Below the pieces are notes generated by a model. The model searched no databases. It saw only the letters and a list, made by a program, of their open reading frames with translations, and had not been told where the DNA came from. From the NCBI RefSeq assembly GCF_900106975.1, contig NZ_FNNU01000001.1:494260-558259 (forward strand): a DNA stretch of 64,000 bases. Reading direction: 5' to 3'. The stretch is from Pseudomonas kuykendallii. GTDB lineage: Bacteria; Pseudomonadota; Gammaproteobacteria; Pseudomonadales; Pseudomonadaceae. Positions 44,689-54,095 of this stretch are shown here, in pieces. The position numbers and the translations under genes were made by a program. Positions within the stretch are counted from its first letter, which is position 1; each line of letters begins with the position of its first letter.

Positions 44689-45936
44689 ATGGAATCCTTC
44701 AACTACCGCGACGGTTCGCTGTTCGCGGAGGGCGTGGCGCTGTCCGCCATCGCCGAACGTTTCGGCACGCCGACCTACGTCTACTCGCGCGCCCATATCG
44801 AGGCGCAGTACCGCGCCTACGCCGATGCGCTGGCCGGTGTTCCGCACCTGGTCTGCTTCGCGGTCAAGGCGAACTCGAACCTGGGCGTGCTCAACCTGCT
44901 GGCGCGCCTGGGCGCCGGCTTCGACATCGTCTCCAGTGGCGAACTCGAACGCGTGCTCGCCGCCGGCGGCGATGCCGGCAAGGTGATCTTTTCCGGCGTG
45001 GGCAAATCGCGCGACGACATGCGCCGCGCGCTGGAAGTCGGCGTGCACTGCTTCAACGTCGAATCCACCGACGAGCTGGAGCGCCTGCAGGAAGTCGCCG
45101 CCGAACAGGGCGTGAGCGCCGCCATCTCGCTGCGAGTGAACCCCGACGTCGACGCCGGCACCCATCCGTACATCTCCACCGGGCTCAAGGAAAACAAGTT
45201 CGGCATCGCCATCGCCGACGCCGAGGCGGTGTACGCGCGCGCCGCCAGCCTGCCGAACCTCAAGGTGCTCGGCGTGGACTGCCACATCGGCTCGCAGCTG
45301 ACCAGCCTGCCGCCGTTCCTCGATGCCCTCGACCGCCTGCTGAGCCTGATCGACCGCCTCGCCGAGCGTGGCATCCAGATCCGCCACCTCGACCTCGGCG
45401 GCGGTCTCGGCGTGCGCTACAAGGACGAAACCCCGCCGCTGGCCAGCGACTACATCGCCGCGGTGCGCCAGCGCATCGCCGGCCGCGCGCTGACCCTGGT
45501 GTTCGAGCCGGGCCGCTCGATCGTCGCCAACGCCGGCGTGCTGCTGACCCAGGTCGAGTACCTGAAGCACACCGAGCACAAGGATTTCGCCATCGTCGAT
45601 GCGGCGATGAACGACCTGATCCGCCCGGCGCTGTACCAGGCCTGGATGGACGTGGTACCGGTGCAGCAGCGTGACGGCGAGAAGCGCCGCTACGACCTGG
45701 TCGGCCCGATCTGTGAGACCGGCGACTTCCTCGCCAAGGACCGCGAACTGGCACTCGCCGAGGGCGACCTGCTGGCCGTGCGTTCGGCCGGGGCCTACGG
45801 TTTCGTGATGAGCTCCAATTACAACACCCGCGGCCGCGCCGCCGAGGTGCTGGTGGACGGCGAACAGGCCTACGAAGTGCGCCGTCGCGAAACCCTCGAA
45901 GAACTCTACGCAGGCGAAAGCCTGCTACCGGTCTGA
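44689..45936 (+). CDS. lysA: Diaminopimelate decarboxylase
   Basis: Converts meso-diaminopimelate to lysine. It has 415 residues from an ATG with a strong GAGGAG site. Lys60 ([12 protein letters not shown]) binds PLP. Other features are the glycine loop [12 protein letters not shown], the phosphate segment [13 protein letters not shown] and the active-site cysteine in GPICETGDF. It is followed 10 bp later by dapF, so the two act and are expressed together. Confidence 0.97.
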   Translation: MESFNYRDGSLFAEGVALSAIAERFGTPTYVYSRAHIEAQYRAYADALAGVPHLVCFAVKANSNLGVLNLLARLGAGFDIVSSGELERVLAAGGDAGKVIFSGVGKSRDDMRRALEVGVHCFNVESTDELERLQEVAAEQGVSAAISLRVNPDVDAGTHPYISTGLKENKFGIAIADAEAVYARAASLPNLKVLGVDCHIGSQLTSLPPFLDALDRLLSLIDRLAERGIQIRHLDLGGGLGVRYKDETPPLASDYIAAVRQRIAGRALTLVFEPGRSIVANAGVLLTQVEYLKHTEHKDFAIVDAAMNDLIRPALYQAWMDVVPVQQRDGEKRRYDLVGPICETGDFLAKDRELALAEGDLLAVRSAGAYGFVMSSNYNTRGRAAEVLVDGEQAYEVRRRETLEELYAGESLLPV

Positions 45937-45946
45937 GGGCCCGACC

Positions 45947-46777
45947 ATGCTATTGCGCTTCACCAAGATGCACGGCCTGGGCAACGACTTCATGGTCCTC
46001 GACCTGGTCAGCCAGCACGCGCACATCCAGTCCAAACACGCACGCCAGTGGGGCGATCGGCACACCGGCGTCGGCTTCGACCAGTTGCTGATCGTCGAAC
46101 CGCCCAGCAATCCGGACGTCGACTTCCGCTATCGCATCTTCAACGCCGACGGCACGGAAGTGGAGCAATGCGGCAACGGCGCGCGCTGCTTCGCACGCTT
46201 CGTCATCGACAAACGCCTGACCAGCAAGCGCGAGATTCGCGTCGAGACCAAGGGCGGCATCATCGAGTTGACCCTGCGCGCCGACGGCCAGATCAGCGTC
46301 GACATGGGCGCACCGCGCCTGCTGCCGAGCGAGATTCCGTTCCAGGCCGAAAGCCAGGCGCTGAGCTATCGGGTCGAGGTCGACGGCGAAAGCGTCGAGC
46401 TGGCCGCGGTGTCGATGGGCAATCCGCACGCCGTCCTGCGCGTCGACGACGTGCAGGCCGCTCCGGTGCGCACGCTGGGGCCGAAACTGGAACAGCATCC
46501 GCGCTTCCCGCAGCGGGTCAACGTCGGCTTCCTCCAGGTGCTCGACCGCAAACTGGCCCGCCTGCGCGTGTGGGAACGCGGCGTCGGCGAAACCCAGGCC
46601 TGCGGAACGGGCGCCTGCGCCGCCGCGGTTGCCGCGATCCAGCAGGGCTGGATGGATTCGCCGCTGCATCTGGACCTCACCGGCGGCCGCCTGGCCATCG
46701 AGTGGGCAGGCCCCGGTCACCCGGTTATCATGACCGGCCCTGCCGTACGCGTGTACGAAGGCCAGATCCGTCTATGA
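45947..46777 (+). CDS. dapF: Diaminopimelate epimerase
   Basis: 276 residues. The two catalytic cysteines are Cys75 (EQCGNGARC) and Cys219 ([10 protein letters not shown]). [15 protein letters not shown] is the conserved opening. It interconverts LL- and meso-diaminopimelate for peptidoglycan and lysine. It lies between lysA and the DUF484 gene in one probable operon. Confidence 0.97.
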   Translation: MLLRFTKMHGLGNDFMVLDLVSQHAHIQSKHARQWGDRHTGVGFDQLLIVEPPSNPDVDFRYRIFNADGTEVEQCGNGARCFARFVIDKRLTSKREIRVETKGGIIELTLRADGQISVDMGAPRLLPSEIPFQAESQALSYRVEVDGESVELAAVSMGNPHAVLRVDDVQAAPVRTLGPKLEQHPRFPQRVNVGFLQVLDRKLARLRVWERGVGETQACGTGACAAAVAAIQQGWMDSPLHLDLTGGRLAIEWAGPGHPVIMTGPAVRVYEGQIRL

Positions 46778-46790
46778 ACAAGAGCCAGCG

Positions 46791-47489
46791 ATGAGCGAGA
46801 AAAACCAAGAGCCGCCTGTACTCGACGCCGCCGCGGTCGCCGCCTACCTGCGCGAGCATCCGGAATTCTTCGTCGACTTCGAGGAGCTGATTCCGGAGCT
46901 GCGCATCCCGCATTCGCGGGGCGAGGCGGTGTCGCTGGTGGAGCGCCAGGTCAAGCTGCTGCGCGAGCGCAACATCGAGATGCGCCATCGCTTGTCGCAG
47001 CTGATGGATGTCGCCCGCGACAACGACCGGCTGTTCGACAAGACCCGCCGCCTGGTGCTCGACCTGCTCGACGCCGGCAGCCTGGAAGAAGTGGTCAGCG
47101 CCGTCGAAGACAGCCTGCGTCACGAGTTCCAGGTGCCCTTCGTCAGTCTGATCCTGTTCAGCGAAACGCCGCTGGGCGTTGGCCGCTCGGTGAGCGTCGC
47201 CGAAGCGCACCAGGCGGTCGGCGGCCTGCTTAGCGGCAGCAAGACCCTCTGCGGCGTGCTGCGCAGCCACGAGCTGGCCTTCCTCTTCGGCGACGAAGAC
47301 CGCGAGAAGGTCGGTTCCGCCGCGGTGGTCGCGCTCAACCATCAGGGCCTGCACGGCCTGCTCGCGGTCGGCAGCCCCGATCCGCAGCACTACAAGAGCT
47401 CGCTGGGTACACTGTTCCTCAGCTACCTAGGCGAAGTGCTGTCTCGCGTGCTGCCGGGATTTTCGGCGCCGCTGCGCTCGGTGCGCTGA
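46791..47489 (+). CDS. DUF484-family GAF-like protein
   Basis: 232 residues. The N-terminal YLREHPEFFVDFEELIPELRIPHSRGEAVSL pattern and a GAF-like C-terminal domain (VGSAAVVALNHQGLHGLLAVGS) define the DUF484 family, always found next to xerC and dapF in this order. Function is unknown; it starts 13 bp after dapF. Confidence 0.93.
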   Translation: MSEKNQEPPVLDAAAVAAYLREHPEFFVDFEELIPELRIPHSRGEAVSLVERQVKLLRERNIEMRHRLSQLMDVARDNDRLFDKTRRLVLDLLDAGSLEEVVSAVEDSLRHEFQVPFVSLILFSETPLGVGRSVSVAEAHQAVGGLLSGSKTLCGVLRSHELAFLFGDEDREKVGSAAVVALNHQGLHGLLAVGSPDPQHYKSSLGTLFLSYLGEVLSRVLPGFSAPLRSVR

Positions 47490-47540
47490 GTCGCCCGGCA
47501 CGGCGCTCCGCTGGATGCGAACACGCCTGACCGGAGCCCC

Positions 47541-48437
47541 ATGCAGAACGATCTCGACGCCTACCTGGAGCACCTACGCAGCGAACGCCAGGTCTCGCCA
47601 CACACGCTGGAAGGCTATCGCCGCGATCTCGGCAAACTGCTCGCCTTCGCTGAAGAGGAGCAACTGGCCGACTGGCAGTCGCTGGATACGCGCCGCCTGC
47701 GTCGCCTGGTCGCCCAGCTGAACCAGCGCGGACAGTCGAGCCCGAGCCTGGCACGACTGCTCTCGGCGACGCGTGGGTTGTATCGCTACCTGATCCGCGA
47801 AGGTCGCTCCAACCACGATCCCGCCGCGGGCCTCAGCCCGCCGAAAGCGCAGAAGCGCCTGCCACGCACGCTGGACGCCGATCGCGCCCAACAGTTGCTG
47901 GATGGCGCGGTGGAGGACGACTTCCTCGCCCGCCGCGATCACGCCATGCTCGAGCTGTTCTACTCATCCGGACTGCGACTATCGGAGCTGGCCGGCCTCG
48001 ACCTCGACGGCCTCGACCTGTCGGCCGGTCTGGTCCGCGTACACGGCAAGGGCAACAAGGTCCGCGAGCTGCCCGTCGGTCGCTACGCGCGCCAAGCGCT
48101 GGACACCTGGCTCGGCCTGCGCGCCCTGGCCAATCCGGCGGACCGCGCGGTATTCGTCAGCCGCCAGGGACAGCGCCTGGGCGCGCGCGCGATCCGCCAG
48201 CGCGTACATCTGGCCGGCGTGCGCGAACTGGGTCAGCACGTGCATCCGCACATGCTGCGCCACTCGTTCGCCAGCCACATGCTGGAGTCGTCGCAGGACC
48301 TGCGTGCGGTGCAGGAGCTGCTCGGCCACGCCGACATCGCGACCACGCAGATCTACACGCACCTGGACTTCCAGCACCTGTCGAAGGTCTACGACAGTGC
48401 CCACCCGCGGGCGAAGAGGCGCAGCGAACCCGAATGA
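47541..48437 (+). CDS. xerC: Tyrosine recombinase XerC
   Basis: Resolves chromosome dimers at dif with XerD (called Sss in Pseudomonas). It has 298 residues. An N-terminal SAM-like core-binding domain is followed by the catalytic domain with the complete set Arg146, Lys170, His237, Arg240, His263 and nucleophile Tyr272 (TQIYTHLDF). The HAD gene overlaps its stop by 4 bp. Confidence 0.97.
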   Translation: MQNDLDAYLEHLRSERQVSPHTLEGYRRDLGKLLAFAEEEQLADWQSLDTRRLRRLVAQLNQRGQSSPSLARLLSATRGLYRYLIREGRSNHDPAAGLSPPKAQKRLPRTLDADRAQQLLDGAVEDDFLARRDHAMLELFYSSGLRLSELAGLDLDGLDLSAGLVRVHGKGNKVRELPVGRYARQALDTWLGLRALANPADRAVFVSRQGQRLGARAIRQRVHLAGVRELGQHVHPHMLRHSFASHMLESSQDLRAVQELLGHADIATTQIYTHLDFQHLSKVYDSAHPRAKRRSEPE

Positions 48438-49135
48438 GCATCCAACTGGTCACCTTCGATCTCGACGACACCCTGTGGGACAACCGCCCGGTGATCGTCG
48501 CTGCCGAGCGCAGCATGCGCGACTGGCTCAACCTCCACGCGCCGCGCCTGGGCGCGTTGCCGGTCGATCATCTGTGGGGCATCCGCTCGCGCCTGGTGGA
48601 AGCCGAACCCGGCCTCAGGTACCGCCTCAGCGAACTGCGCCGGCGCACACTCTTCCATGCGCTGGCGGAACTGGGCCACGGCGAAGGCGAGGCACGCGCA
48701 CTCGCCGAGGGCGCGTTCCAGACCATGCTCGACGCCCGCCACCAGATCACCTTCTTTCCGGACACCCTCGCCACCCTGGAGCAACTCGCGGGACGCTATG
48801 CGCTGGCGGTGATCACCAACGGCAACGCCGACGTCCGTCGCCTGGGCCTGGCCGACTACTTCCGCTTCGCCCTCTGCGCCGAGGAACTCGGCGTCGGCAA
48901 GCCCGATCCGCATCCGTTCCAGGAAGCGCTGCGCCGCGCCGATGCGCAGGCCGAGCGTGCCGTGCATGTCGGCGACCATCCCGGCGACGACATTCTCGGT
49001 GCCCAGGCGGCGGGGATGCGCGCAGTCTGGTACAACCCGCTCGGCAACGCCTGGGAACAACCGGGCGCCCCGGATGCGCAGATTCGCAGCCTGACCGAGC
49101 TGCCGGCGCTGCTGGACGCCTGGAACCGCGACTGA
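48434..49135 (+). CDS. HAD-IA family hydrolase (YigB-like)
   Basis: 233 residues. Motif I is [10 protein letters not shown], motif II VITNGN, motif III the lysine in VGKPDPHPF and motif [19 protein letters not shown]. It is cytosolic, with a probable flavin-nucleotide or sugar phosphatase activity by analogy with YigB, which also follows xerC in E. coli. It is translationally coupled to xerC and ends at a bidirectional terminator. Confidence 0.92.
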   Translation: MSIQLVTFDLDDTLWDNRPVIVAAERSMRDWLNLHAPRLGALPVDHLWGIRSRLVEAEPGLRYRLSELRRRTLFHALAELGHGEGEARALAEGAFQTMLDARHQITFFPDTLATLEQLAGRYALAVITNGNADVRRLGLADYFRFALCAEELGVGKPDPHPFQEALRRADAQAERAVHVGDHPGDDILGAQAAGMRAVWYNPLGNAWEQPGAPDAQIRSLTELPALLDAWNRD

Positions 49136-49149
49136 GCCGAACGCCAGCC

Positions 49150-49183
49150 ATGAAAAAGCCCGCGACATGGCGGGCTTTTTCAT
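49150..49183. terminator. Bidirectional intrinsic terminator
   Basis: ATGAAAAAGCCCGC / GCGGGCTTTTTCAT arms with a 6-nt loop carry A- and T-runs on both sides, between the HAD gene and convergent sutA. Confidence 0.9.
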
Positions 49184-49196
49184 CGGCGGGACAGCC

Positions 49197-49514
49197 TCAG
49201 ATGGGGCGGCTTCCGTACTTGCTGTCGGGCTTCTTGGGCGGATCGGCGACCACGTTGGGCTCTACTTCCTGCACCTTGCCACCGCGCGCGAGGAACTCTT
49301 CCATGGCTCTGGCCAGGGCGTCACGCTCCTTCTGCTTGGCTTCGACGCTGGGCAGCTCTTCGGGCTCGACGGCTGCCTTGGCCTTCTTGCCGGCCGGGGC
49401 AGGGGTCTCGCTCTCGCTGTCTTCGCTATCGACGTCTTCGGCAGCGGCGAGCTCCTCGCCTTCGTCCTCGTCGGTTCCTTCCAGTTCGTCCTGTTCCAGT
49501 TCTTCGTCGCTCAT
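49197..49514 (-). CDS. sutA: SutA, RNA polymerase-binding transcriptional regulator
   Basis: 105 residues, matching SutA length. A highly acidic, disordered N-terminal half (EELEQDELEGTDEDEGEEL) is followed by the conserved helix SVEAKQKERDALARAMEEFL and the tail DPPKKPDSKYGSRPI. In P. aeruginosa SutA binds RNA polymerase and supports transcription during slow growth. The ATG at 49514 was taken; a GTG at 49526 would add four residues. Confidence 0.93.
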   Translation of the reverse strand: MSDEELEQDELEGTDEDEGEELAAAEDVDSEDSESETPAPAGKKAKAAVEPEELPSVEAKQKERDALARAMEEFLARGGKVQEVEPNVVADPPKKPDSKYGSRPI

Positions 49515-49582
49515 GTTCGACCTCACGCTCGCGATAAGCAGGTTGTTATGGTCCCGCCGCTACACTGCGCGACAGGAAAAAA

Positions 49583-50008
49583 TCAGCAAACTTCGCCATG
49601 CAGGGTAGCGATCAACCGCCGTGCACCGCCCTGGTCGCGGTGCTCACCGAGGTAGACACCTTGCCAGGTCCCCAGCGCCAACTCACCCGACGCTATCGGC
49701 AGACTCAGCTGGCAGCCCAGCAGGCTCGCCTTGAAGTGCGCCGGCAGATCGTCGGGGCCTTCGTAATCGTGTTCATAGCCGTCGGCCCCCTGCGGCACTA
49801 AACGGTTGAAGAACCGCTCGAAGTCGCGACGCACCGCAGCGTCGGCATTCTCATTGACACTCAACGACGCCGACGTGTGCTGCAGCCACAGGTGTAACAG
49901 ACCAACCCGATAACGGGACAGTTCCGGCAGAAAGCTCAGCACTTCGTCGGTTATCAGGTGGAAACCACGCGGACGCGCCCGCAAGGTGATCGATCGCTGC
50001 AGCCACAT
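49583..50008 (-). CDS. YjbQ-family protein (UPF0047)
   Basis: 141 residues, the family length. The signature [24 protein letters not shown], and [20 protein letters not shown] with its conserved histidine, are present. Members are often labelled secondary thiamine-phosphate synthase because of weak ThiE-complementing activity; the real role is unsettled. The ATG has GGGGAG upstream. Confidence 0.93.
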   Translation of the reverse strand: MWLQRSITLRARPRGFHLITDEVLSFLPELSRYRVGLLHLWLQHTSASLSVNENADAAVRRDFERFFNRLVPQGADGYEHDYEGPDDLPAHFKASLLGCQLSLPIASGELALGTWQGVYLGEHRDQGGARRLIATLHGEVC

Positions 50009-50153
50009 CTGGCGTTCTCCCCTTTTGGCGGGCGCATTCTAGCGCGACGCCGGAAAAAACAAAGGCCAGCCAGGGCCTCAATTTAGCCGGGGGTGGCGAC
50101 TTTCGCCGCACGCTGCGATCTCTGTATAGCAAGGCGGAGGCCGTTTCGCAGGC

Positions 50154-50182
50154 AAAAAAAAAGCCCGGCGAACCGGGCTTTT
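50154..50182 (-). terminator. Intrinsic terminator of glnK-amtB
   Basis: On the minus strand the stem AAAAGCCCGG / CCGGGCTTTT with a CGAA-type tetraloop ends in nine U, 14 bp past the amtB stop. Confidence 0.93.
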
Positions 50183-50196
50183 CCTGGTGGAGCGTA

Positions 50197-51513
50197 TTAC
50201 AGGTTGTAGCCGCGCTCGTTGTGCTCGGCGAGGTCGAGGCCAACGGTCTCGGTCTCGTCGCTGACACGCAGGCCGATGACCAGATCGAGAACCTTGAGGA
50301 TCACGAAGGTCACGATGCCGGTGTAGACAACGGTGAAGGCAACGCCTTTGAACTGGATGAACAGCTGAGCGGCGATGTCTTCCACGGTGCCGAAGCCACC
50401 CAGAGCCGGAGCGGCGAAGACGCCGGTCAGCAGAGCGCCGATGATGCCGCCGATGCCGTGCACGCCGAAGGCGTCCAGGGAGTCGTCGTAGCCCAGTTTG
50501 CGTTTCAGGCTGGTGGCGCAGAAGAAGCAGATCACGCCGGCGACCAGACCGATCACCAGGGCGCCCATCGGGCCGACAGTGCCGGCGGCCGGGGTGATGG
50601 CGACCAGACCGGCAACCACACCGGAAGCGATGCCCAGGGCGCTCGGCTTACCGTGGGTCAGCCACTCGGCGAACATCCAGCCCAGGGCAGCGGCGGCGGT
50701 AGCGATCTGGGTGACCAGCATGGCCATGCCCGCGGTGCCGTTGGCAGCTACAGCGGAGCCGGCGTTGAAGCCGAACCAGCCGATCCAGAGCATGGCGGCG
50801 CCGACCAGGGTGTAGCCCAGGTTGTGCGGAGCCATCGGAGTGGACGGGTAGCCTTTACGCTTGCCGAGCACGATGCAGGCAACCAGACCGGCGATACCGG
50901 CGTTGATGTGCACTACGGTGCCGCCCGCGAAGTCCAGCACGCCCCAGTCCCACAGCAGACCACCGTTGCCGCTCCACACCATGTGGGCGATCGGTGCGTA
51001 CACCAGGGTGAACCACACGACCATGAAGATCAGCATGGCGGAGAACTTCATGCGCTCGGCGAAGGCGCCGACGATGAGGGCCGGGGTGATGATCGCGAAG
51101 GTCATCTGGAAGGTGATGAAAACGCTTTCCGGGAAGGCCGAGGTCAGGCTGTCGACGGTCAGGCCGCTGAGGAAGACGCGCGACAGGCCACCCACGAAGG
51201 AGTTGAAGTTGACGACGCCCTGCTCCATACCGGTGGTATCGAACGCCAGGCTATAGCCATAGACAACCCAGACGATGCTGATCAGGCCAGTGATGGCGAA
51301 GCACTGCATCATTACCGAGAGAATGTTTTTCGAACGCACCATGCCGCCGTAGAACAGCGCCAGGCCAGGGATGGTCATGAACAGCACGAGAGCCGTGGCA
51401 GTCAGCATCCAGGCGGTATCGCCAGAGTTCAGGGTAACTTCCTGAGCCATGGCCAAACCGGGGGTGAAAAGGGACAAAAGGGCTCCAAGCCCTGCGAACT
51501 GACGCAGAGTCAT
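50197..51513 (-). CDS. amtB: Ammonium transporter AmtB
   Basis: 438 residues. A cleavable signal peptide ends at LAMA (about residue 23), followed by eleven membrane helices. Family motifs include DFAGGTVVHINAGIAGLV, with the first of the twin pore histidines, and DAFGVHGIGGIIGALLTGVF, with the second. The C-terminal tail is the GlnK contact. It lies 30 bp downstream of glnK in one operon. The start has CAGGAG upstream. Confidence 0.96.
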   Translation of the reverse strand: MTLRQFAGLGALLSLFTPGLAMAQEVTLNSGDTAWMLTATALVLFMTIPGLALFYGGMVRSKNILSVMMQCFAITGLISIVWVVYGYSLAFDTTGMEQGVVNFNSFVGGLSRVFLSGLTVDSLTSAFPESVFITFQMTFAIITPALIVGAFAERMKFSAMLIFMVVWFTLVYAPIAHMVWSGNGGLLWDWGVLDFAGGTVVHINAGIAGLVACIVLGKRKGYPSTPMAPHNLGYTLVGAAMLWIGWFGFNAGSAVAANGTAGMAMLVTQIATAAAALGWMFAEWLTHGKPSALGIASGVVAGLVAITPAAGTVGPMGALVIGLVAGVICFFCATSLKRKLGYDDSLDAFGVHGIGGIIGALLTGVFAAPALGGFGTVEDIAAQLFIQFKGVAFTVVYTGIVTFVILKVLDLVIGLRVSDETETVGLDLAEHNERGYNL

Positions 51514-51543
51514 CTGTATATCTCCTGGGTCGGGGTCGGGGGC

Positions 51544-52074
<531 letters not shown>

Positions 52075-52167
52075 CTAAGCAGAAAGCTTGCCATCTACGG
52101 CGATAGACGGTTTTTGGGGGCTCGCGGGCAGATCGATCACCAATCGAGCCAGCCAAATCGTCAATGC

Positions 52168-52182
52168 GCACCAAAACGGAGC
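52168..52182. promoter_or_regulatory. NtrC-box-like site upstream of glnK
   Basis: GCACCAAAACGGAGC matches the recalled NtrC consensus GCACC-N5-GGTGC at nine of ten fixed positions, with correct spacing, about 286 bp upstream of glnK. NtrC activation of glnK-amtB under nitrogen limitation is well known. Confidence 0.4.
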
Positions 52183-52286
52183 ATACCCTACAGAGCGCAT
52201 GCGCGATAAACGTGCGCTTATGCCTCAAGGCCGGGAATTTCCGGCGCCATGCTAGACTCCGCCGCCACTGTCACCGGAATTAGCCC

Positions 52287-52559
52287 ATGTTGCCGCCCAA
52301 AGCCCTGCTCGATGCCCTCAGCACTCACGCTTCGCGACTGTTCAATGGCGAGCGCCCCGTTCAGCGCGAAGAATTCGAATCGCAGCTCAAGGCGTTGCTG
52401 CAAAGCACCTTCAGCAAGCTCGACCTGGTCAGCCGCGACGAATTCGACGGCCAGATGATCGTGCTCGCACGCACCCGCGCTCGCCTCGAAGCCCTGGAAA
52501 GCAAGGTTCTTGAACTCGAAGAACGCCTGGCGAAAGAGTCCCCTCCCGCCGTCGAGTGA
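52287..52559 (+). CDS. ubiK: Ubiquinone biosynthesis accessory factor UbiK
   Basis: 90 residues of the YqiC/UbiK (BMFP) family: an amphipathic N-terminal half and a C-terminal coiled coil (SRDEFDGQMIVLARTRARLEALESKVLELEERL pattern). UbiK forms trimers that bind UbiJ and membranes to support aerobic ubiquinone synthesis. It is upstream of comM with 39 bp between. Confidence 0.93.
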   Translation: MLPPKALLDALSTHASRLFNGERPVQREEFESQLKALLQSTFSKLDLVSRDEFDGQMIVLARTRARLEALESKVLELEERLAKESPPAVE

Positions 52560-52598
52560 ATCGCGCTCGGCGAGCGGCATGTCATCAAGGAGTGATGC

Positions 52599-54095
52599 AT
52601 GTCCCTGGCCATCGTCCACAGCCGCGCCCAGGTCGGCGTGGAAGCCCCGCCCGTCACCGTCGAGGCGCACCTGGCGAACGGCCTGCCGTCCCTGGCGCTG
52701 GTGGGCCTGCCGGAAACCGCGGTGAAGGAAAGCAAGGACCGCGTGCGCAGCGCCATCCTGAACTCGGGCTTCGACTTTCCACCCCGCAGAATCACCCTGA
52801 ACCTGGCTCCGGCCGACCTGCCCAAGGACGGCGGCCGCTTCGACCTGGCCATCGCGCTGGGCATCCTCGCCGCCAGCGGACAACTGCCGGTGGAAAGCCT
52901 GGCCAACTGCGAATGTCTCGGCGAACTGGCACTTTCCGGCGCAGTACGGCCGGTGCAGGGCGTGTTGCCCGCCGCGCTGGCCGCCCGCGCGGCCGGACGC
53001 GCCCTGGTCGTGGCGAAGGCCAACGCCGAGGAAGCCAGCCTGGCGTCCGGGCTGGTGGTCTTCGCCGCCGACCATCTGCTGGAACTGGCCGCCCATTTCA
53101 GCGCGAAGACTCCGCTGGCGCCGTTCCAGGCGCAGGGTCTGCTGCGCCGCCTGCTGCCCTACCCCGACCTTGCGGACGTACAGGGGCAGATCGCCGCCAA
53201 GCGCGCGCTGCTGGTCGCCGCAGCCGGATCGCACAACCTGCTGCTCAGTGGCCCGCCGGGCACCGGCAAGACCCTGCTGGCCAGCCGTTTGCCGGGACTG
53301 CTGCCCGCGCTGGACGAGCGCGAGGCACTGGAAGTCGCCGCCATCCACTCCGTGGCCAGCCACACACCGCTGGAAGCCTGGCCGCAGCGCCCCTTTCGGC
53401 ATCCGCACCATAGCGCTTCGGCACCGGCGCTGGTCGGCGGCGGCAGTCGCCCGCGCCCCGGCGAAATCACCCTGGCTCACCAGGGCGTCCTGTTTCTCGA
53501 CGAACTGCCGGAGTTCGACCGCAAGGTCCTGGAAGTCCTCCGGGAGCCCCTGGAAAGTGGCGAAATCGTCATTGCCCGGGCCAACGACAAGGTGCGCTTT
53601 CCCGCACGCTTCCAGCTCGTCGCGGCGATGAATCCCTGCCCGTGCGGCTACCTCGGCGACCCCAGCGCACGTTGCCGTTGCTCCTCCGAGCAGATCCAGC
53701 GCTATCGCGGCAAGCTGTCCGGGCCGCTGCTCGACCGCATCGATCTGCACGTCGCCGTGCTGCGCGAGCCGATGGCCCTGGATACCGCCCCGCGACACGG
53801 CATGGGCAGCCACGAGGCGGCGGCCATCGTCGCCGCGGCGCGCCAGCGGCAACTGCGGCGCCAGGGCATGGCCAACGCGTTCCTCGACCTGCAGGGGCTG
53901 CGGGAGCATTGCCTGCTGAGCGCGGAGGACCGCCTCTGGCTGGAAACCGCCTGCGAGCGTCTCGGCCTGTCGTTGCGGGCGGCGCACCGGGTACTGAAGG
54001 TAGCGAGGACCCTGGCGGACCTCGAAGACGTCTCGACCCTCGACCGCGCGCACCTCGCCGAAGCCCTGCAGTACCGCGCCAGCGGCCTGGCTTAG
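52599..54095 (+). CDS. comM: YifB/ComM-family Mg-chelatase-like AAA+ ATPase
   Basis: 498 residues. An N-terminal Lon-protease-like (ChlI) domain spans about 1-130. The AAA+ core with Walker A GPPGTGKT follows at about residue 217 and Walker B-type LFLDELPEFD. A cysteine cluster MNPCPCGYLGD sits near residue 345, then the Mg-chelatase C-terminal domain. ComM is the hexameric helicase that extends branch migration during natural transformation in Vibrio. The role in Pseudomonas is inferred. Confidence 0.94.
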   Translation: MSLAIVHSRAQVGVEAPPVTVEAHLANGLPSLALVGLPETAVKESKDRVRSAILNSGFDFPPRRITLNLAPADLPKDGGRFDLAIALGILAASGQLPVESLANCECLGELALSGAVRPVQGVLPAALAARAAGRALVVAKANAEEASLASGLVVFAADHLLELAAHFSAKTPLAPFQAQGLLRRLLPYPDLADVQGQIAAKRALLVAAAGSHNLLLSGPPGTGKTLLASRLPGLLPALDEREALEVAAIHSVASHTPLEAWPQRPFRHPHHSASAPALVGGGSRPRPGEITLAHQGVLFLDELPEFDRKVLEVLREPLESGEIVIARANDKVRFPARFQLVAAMNPCPCGYLGDPSARCRCSSEQIQRYRGKLSGPLLDRIDLHVAVLREPMALDTAPRHGMGSHEAAAIVAAARQRQLRRQGMANAFLDLQGLREHCLLSAEDRLWLETACERLGLSLRAAHRVLKVARTLADLEDVSTLDRAHLAEALQYRASGLA